Below are positions 60,408 through 64,000 of a DNA stretch of 64,000 bases, in pieces (within the stretch, counting starts at the first letter, position 1; each line of letters begins with the position of its first letter). This DNA is from Rusavskia elegans (Eukaryota > Ascomycota > Lecanoromycetes > Teloschistales > Teloschistaceae). The notes below the pieces were generated by a model. It saw only the letters and a list, made by a program, of their open reading frames with translations, was not told the DNA's origin and made no database searches. The stretch is from NCBI GenBank assembly GCA_011316305.1, contig SAUG01000052.1, positions 310,001 through 374,000 on the forward strand. The letters are read 5' to 3'. The position numbers and the translations under genes were made by a program.

Positions 60408-60862
60408 TAGATTAGCTATTTCGGGTCGGATTTCCGTCGAATTTTATAATCCGACCCGATTTTTTAGCGAATCGAACCGATTCGACCTGCTAAACGGTCT
60501 GGTTCAGATCGAATATAAAAATCCGATAGAAATCTATTAAACTTTTATTAATAAATAAAATTTAATATATATTATATTACTAATGATATTATATAAATAA
60601 TACTATTTAATAATATTATTAGTTTAACTAAAATCTTTTTAGCTAACGTAGTTAATTATTTGGAGTTTATTTAAATAATTCGTATAATTATTATATTAGA
60701 ATTATACGAATTATATAGATTTAGTAAATTAATCGAATCGAATCGAATTATATAATTCGATTCGAAATTCGATTTAAATTAAACTATAGAATTTTCTAAT
60801 CCGATTCGAATCGGGTCGGATTAGTTAATCTAGATTCGAAATCCGATCCGACAGCCAGTCTA
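60408..60862. repeat. Self-complementary repeat, copy B (MITE-like)
   Basis: About 455 bp, same left end as copy A (GCTATTTCG...ATTTCCGTCGA), with right end inverse CTAGACTGGCTGTCGGATCG. Interior is again full of ATCCGAT/GATTCGAATC palindromes. Confidence 0.5.
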
Positions 60863-60959
60863 GTTATTTAGTAAATACTTTTATTAAACAATTATTTTTA
60901 TTATTAATTTTTTTTATTTAAATTATTATTAAAGCTGTAACTAGTCTTTTTAGTATTTT

Positions 60960-61350
60960 AACTAATTAGTATTAAATTGTCCGTCGAATCGAATTTCGAA
61001 TTTAAATTAGTTAATCCGATCCGATTTAAATCGAATTAAATTATTTTAAAATTCGATCCGATTCGATTTTAAATCAAAACCGAAAACTCGGATTCGATCT
61101 ATTAAAATCGCTAAAATCTCTTTTTCTATATTATAAAATCTATTCTTTTATTAATAATATAATAATTTATCTAAACCAGCCGTCGAATCGGATTTTGAAT
61201 TCGGATTAAAAATATTGATCCGATCCGAATCGGTTCCGACTTTTCTAGATATCGAATTGAATCGGATTAAATTTTTCTAGAATTTAATCCGATTTAATTT
61301 AAAGTTAAATCTAGAAATCCGGATTCGATCCGTTAAAACTACTAAATTCT
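60960..61350. repeat. Further partial copies of the GATTCGAATC-rich repeat
   Basis: Two partial units beginning GTCCGTCGAATCGAAT (about 60975) and CAGCCGTCGAATCGGATT (about 61177). Confidence 0.4.
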
Positions 61351-61404
61351 AGTATAAAAGTTATATCTATTTATTTAAAATAATTTTTGTTAATTAATTA
61401 TATT

Positions 61405-61858
61405 AGCTAGAAAGATTCTAGTTAAATAGAAAAGATTTTCGGATAAAGAAAATATATATAAACTAAAAAAATATTATAAAAATATTTACGTTTATTAATT
61501 AAATAAATAGATTAATAATTCAGTCTAGTTAAAGCCGCTAAAATCGCGAGACCGCCTTCGTTTAATTAGTCGGCTCTATCGGATAGATCGGTTCTTTTAC
61601 TATATATATCGTTTCTTATTTCTATTAGATAATTTTTTATTAATTAATAATATAATTATTAAATACTATTCTATTTTTCTCTTATAATTATCTATATAAC
61701 GAAGACGTTTTATAATATTATAACTTTACCTTTATAACTATAAAAAACTAGTTACGATAATCTACGCTAGAATTTTTTTACTATTTAATAGTTCGGACTA
61801 TATCTACGGCTGTAGCTAGGCTCGAACGTAACGTCTTTTAATATATAGAGACGTTATA
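61405..61858 (+). repeat. 3' end fragment plus LTR of the element B/C/D family
   Basis: The stretch at 61430-61480 matches the pol-side 3' end of element D (AAACTAAAAAAATAT), followed by a shortened LTR ending GACGTTATA at 61858. So a pol-bearing copy also existed in block 3. Confidence 0.65.
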
Positions 61859-62989
61859 TTTTGATAGAATTTCAGCGCCAGCCGTTTGTAAAATTTAATA
61901 ATAAACTCGAACGTAATATTTTAAATTATTTCAAATATTATATAGTAATCGTTTATAATTGACGGCGACATTATATTTCAGTAGATATTTTTCGGAAAAT
62001 TCTATTATTCGAATAATATTAACGAAAGTTATTAAAACTCTAGTAAACGTATAAAAAAAATATCAAGTTTCGTAGAAATAGTTTAAAGAAAGCCGCGAAA
62101 AAATAGATAGTAACGGACGTATCGATAGTTTTGTCGAACGGATAAAAATATATATTTTCAATTAAATAATATTGGCGAAATCCGTAAATTTCGTTTATTT
62201 AGTCCAATTGTTACTCGAATATTCGAAATTCGTTAAAACTTCGCTTTAAATTCTTTATTTTAGATTGATCAAATCATCGAACGCTAGTCGAATAGATATA
62301 TAATTTTCGCCGAAAATTTAAAAAATATATATATATATATATTTTTAATACCGGTTTAATTTTTCAAATTAAAATTATTATATATAGTACGATTGCAATA
62401 TTTTAAACGTAGATTTTAAACGAAATTTCAAACTTTTAAACGAGATTTCAAACGGAACGTAATTTAAAATTTTAATAGAAAAATCGCGAAAATATTTTTT
62501 GATATTTAACGTATAACTTTCGAATATTCGAATTTAGTAACGTTACTCGGACTAAAATTTTAATTTTCGATTTTTAATAAATATAATAACGTAGTTATAT
62601 TTCTAATCAAAATCGAAAACGATAATTTTAAAATAATAGTACGAAGTAAACTATAATTAAAATATACGTTATACGTTTAAACGTTTCGTTAAAAATACTC
62701 CGCGTAATTTATCTAACCCGCTTTCGAAACGTTGCGTTAATCGAAACAACCAAACATCGATTGCTTAATTTTCAAATCACGTAAAATAATATCTTGGCGC
62801 TTTATATATACTAATCATTTAAAGCTTGTTTTTGCTCTGGTATAAGTATCTCGACATTAATCAATATTGAAAGGCCTCCAACAGTCGGTACCTCGACATT
62901 GGATTTCGATATAACGATGACTTAGGTCTTGCATGTTCCCTGCCCACCACCTTGACTGGAACTCGGATTGAAAGAGTCTGCAAGATTGG
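61859..62989. other. AT-rich tail of block 3, unidentified
   Basis: Less strongly RIP-like (CA and TG reappear, e.g. TTTCAAAC). Includes a short AT dinucleotide run near 62325. No gene or repeat end recognised; GC rises after about 62870. Confidence 0.35.
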
Positions 62990-63745
62990 GTAGCCCCCAA
63001 GAGATCGACGAGTAATGGGTCACCAATGATTCATGTTGCAATATGGTACAGTGCAGCTGGATGACTGACCAATCCCACTGGAGGATCCAATGCAAAGTAC
63101 CTCCGTATGCAGTCAGGTTCTGCATGTTCTTTGTCGGAAAACAGAAGTACGCCACCCGGGTGCAGCACAACAAAGTTAGTCCCATAGCAACACTGTCCAG
63201 ACTCCAGCAATTGAACAATGTGGAAGTTCAGTAAACTAACCACCAGGCCGCGGTTTTACTCTATACGATTCCCGACACGCGACAATACTACGAATAATTG
63301 TTCCAATACACCAACGGCTGAGCATCAGTTCCTCTATCGGCACTAAATCGAGGCACACGCGGCACGGAACATGGGGAGAATTCACTAGCCAGCAACAAGT
63401 ATGGCAACATCAGACGATAGCCAATCATTGATAAGGCTCTAAAGACCGGCATCATACTGACCGACTGTGGGGTTTTTAGTGCCCTTGATTGGCAACCCCT
63501 GGTAGAACGCGACGCCGCCATACTAAATCTTGAAAAAGGCAAGCGTGGCGCCAGGGTCAAACGCCGCTAAAGCGGCAAGCAACTTCTGTCATCCTTTCGA
63601 GAATTGCTTCCTCGCTTGAGCGCTCTGGCCAGGGGCATACCAAGGAAACTTGGGTGATGGCGGATCCACGGCGTAGTCTCCACATCCGACATGTCTGGGT
63701 CACTGTGGACATCTGCACATTGGAAGAAGTACCGCATGTTTCCAA
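62990..63745 (-). pseudogene. Possible decayed gene, unrecognised
   Basis: Minus-strand segments look coding but change frame and contain stops: a PPSPKFPWYAPGQSAQARKQ segment (about 63590-63680), GGVAFYQGLPIKGTKNPTVG (about 63465-63525), and NFVVLHPGGVLLFSDKEHAE (about 63110-63180). No splice pattern reconciles them. No family assigned. Confidence 0.25.
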
Positions 63746-63903
63746 GTTTTCTTCACGATTGCTTCATCTCCAGCTTCATCTTCCCATTGTCCTCTAGACA
63801 GCCTTAGACCATGGGGACCTGAACCGGCGTCCTCAATGTCACATGTTGTAATGCTACTTCATTTTCTTCGTTATTTTCGTTGTTCTCGATCAAATCATCT
63901 ATC

Positions 63904-64000
63904 ATGAACGCCAATTTACCTAATGTGTCCAACGAGGATCGCTCATCCCATGTCGTCGGTTCTGCGGTCGTCTTGATCATCCTGCCGACCCTTGCTGTTA
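63904..64000 (+). CDS. N-terminus of a membrane protein (fungal rhodopsin-like/Pth11-like type possible), cut by window edge
   Basis: ATG at 63904 opens a frame that runs to the end of the window (32 codons). It reads MNANLPNVSNEDRSSHVVGS, then a hydrophobic run (AVVLIILPTLAV) that looks like a first transmembrane helix. Short polar N-termini followed at once by such a helix are common in fungal integral-membrane rhodopsin-domain proteins, but too little is visible to be sure. Confidence 0.5.
   Translation, partial: MNANLPNVSNEDRSSHVVGSAVVLIILPTLAV

Noticed and set aside
50393..62870. Block 3 as a centromere
   Set aside because: Identifiable LTR elements, LTR fragments and TIRs explain much of it; no separate centromeric signature was seen, though AT-rich RIP blocks can coincide with centromeres.

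Overview
The window reads as nuclear DNA of a filamentous ascomycete (Pezizomycotina). Genes have short GT-AG introns (about 40-145 nt) with CTAAC/CTGAC-like branch sites. There is a velvet-domain regulator, a GABA/choline-type permease, and transposon DNA carrying the mark of repeat-induced point mutation (RIP). I cannot name the species.

The window alternates between two compartments. Three AT-rich blocks (about 1.5-13.5, 31.2-37.4 and 50.4-62.8 kb) are almost free of TG and CA dinucleotides but keep CG, and their old reading frames are full of TAG/TAA: this is RIP-mutated transposon DNA. Block 1 is a three-level nest: an LTR element (1399-13598, duplication GTATA) contains a reverse-oriented LTR element (1761-8466, GATTT), whose own LTR contains a third (4809-8154, TATTA). 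Block 2 is a Fot1/pogo-type DNA transposon (31150-37475) whose transposase is split by a Ty3/gypsy element (32300-36279, CTATA). Block 3 opens with one lone terminus of a related Fot1-like element. It then holds an 8.4 kb Ty3/gypsy element (51882-60330), copies of a small self-complementary repeat, an LTR fragment and unidentified AT-rich DNA.

Between the blocks lie balanced-GC gene islands. Island 1 (13.6-31.1 kb): a decayed oxidoreductase, a mitochondrial phosphate carrier, an alpha/beta-hydrolase, a RING protein with RGG and RS tails, a velvet regulator (VelC-like), a 228 bp MITE, a ZIP9/Atx2-like metal transporter and a type II membrane glycosyltransferase-like protein. Island 2 (37.5-50.3 kb): small hypothetical genes, tyrosyl-DNA phosphodiesterase, acyl-CoA-binding protein, two related minisatellites, a zinc-ribbon/coiled-coil protein, and a tandem pair of sugar-phosphate isomerases (a TIM paralogue and an RpiB/LacAB protein). 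Together the pair would fit the last two steps of erythritol/erythrulose breakdown to D-erythrose 4-phosphate. The left edge carries the 3' part of an amino-acid permease and the right edge the start of a membrane protein.

The most noteworthy points are the fully resolved nested insertions, a retrotransposon family whose copies here are complementary (gag without pol, and pol without gag) while sharing LTRs, the isomerase pair next to a RIP block, and a 20-nt micro-exon in the phosphate carrier.
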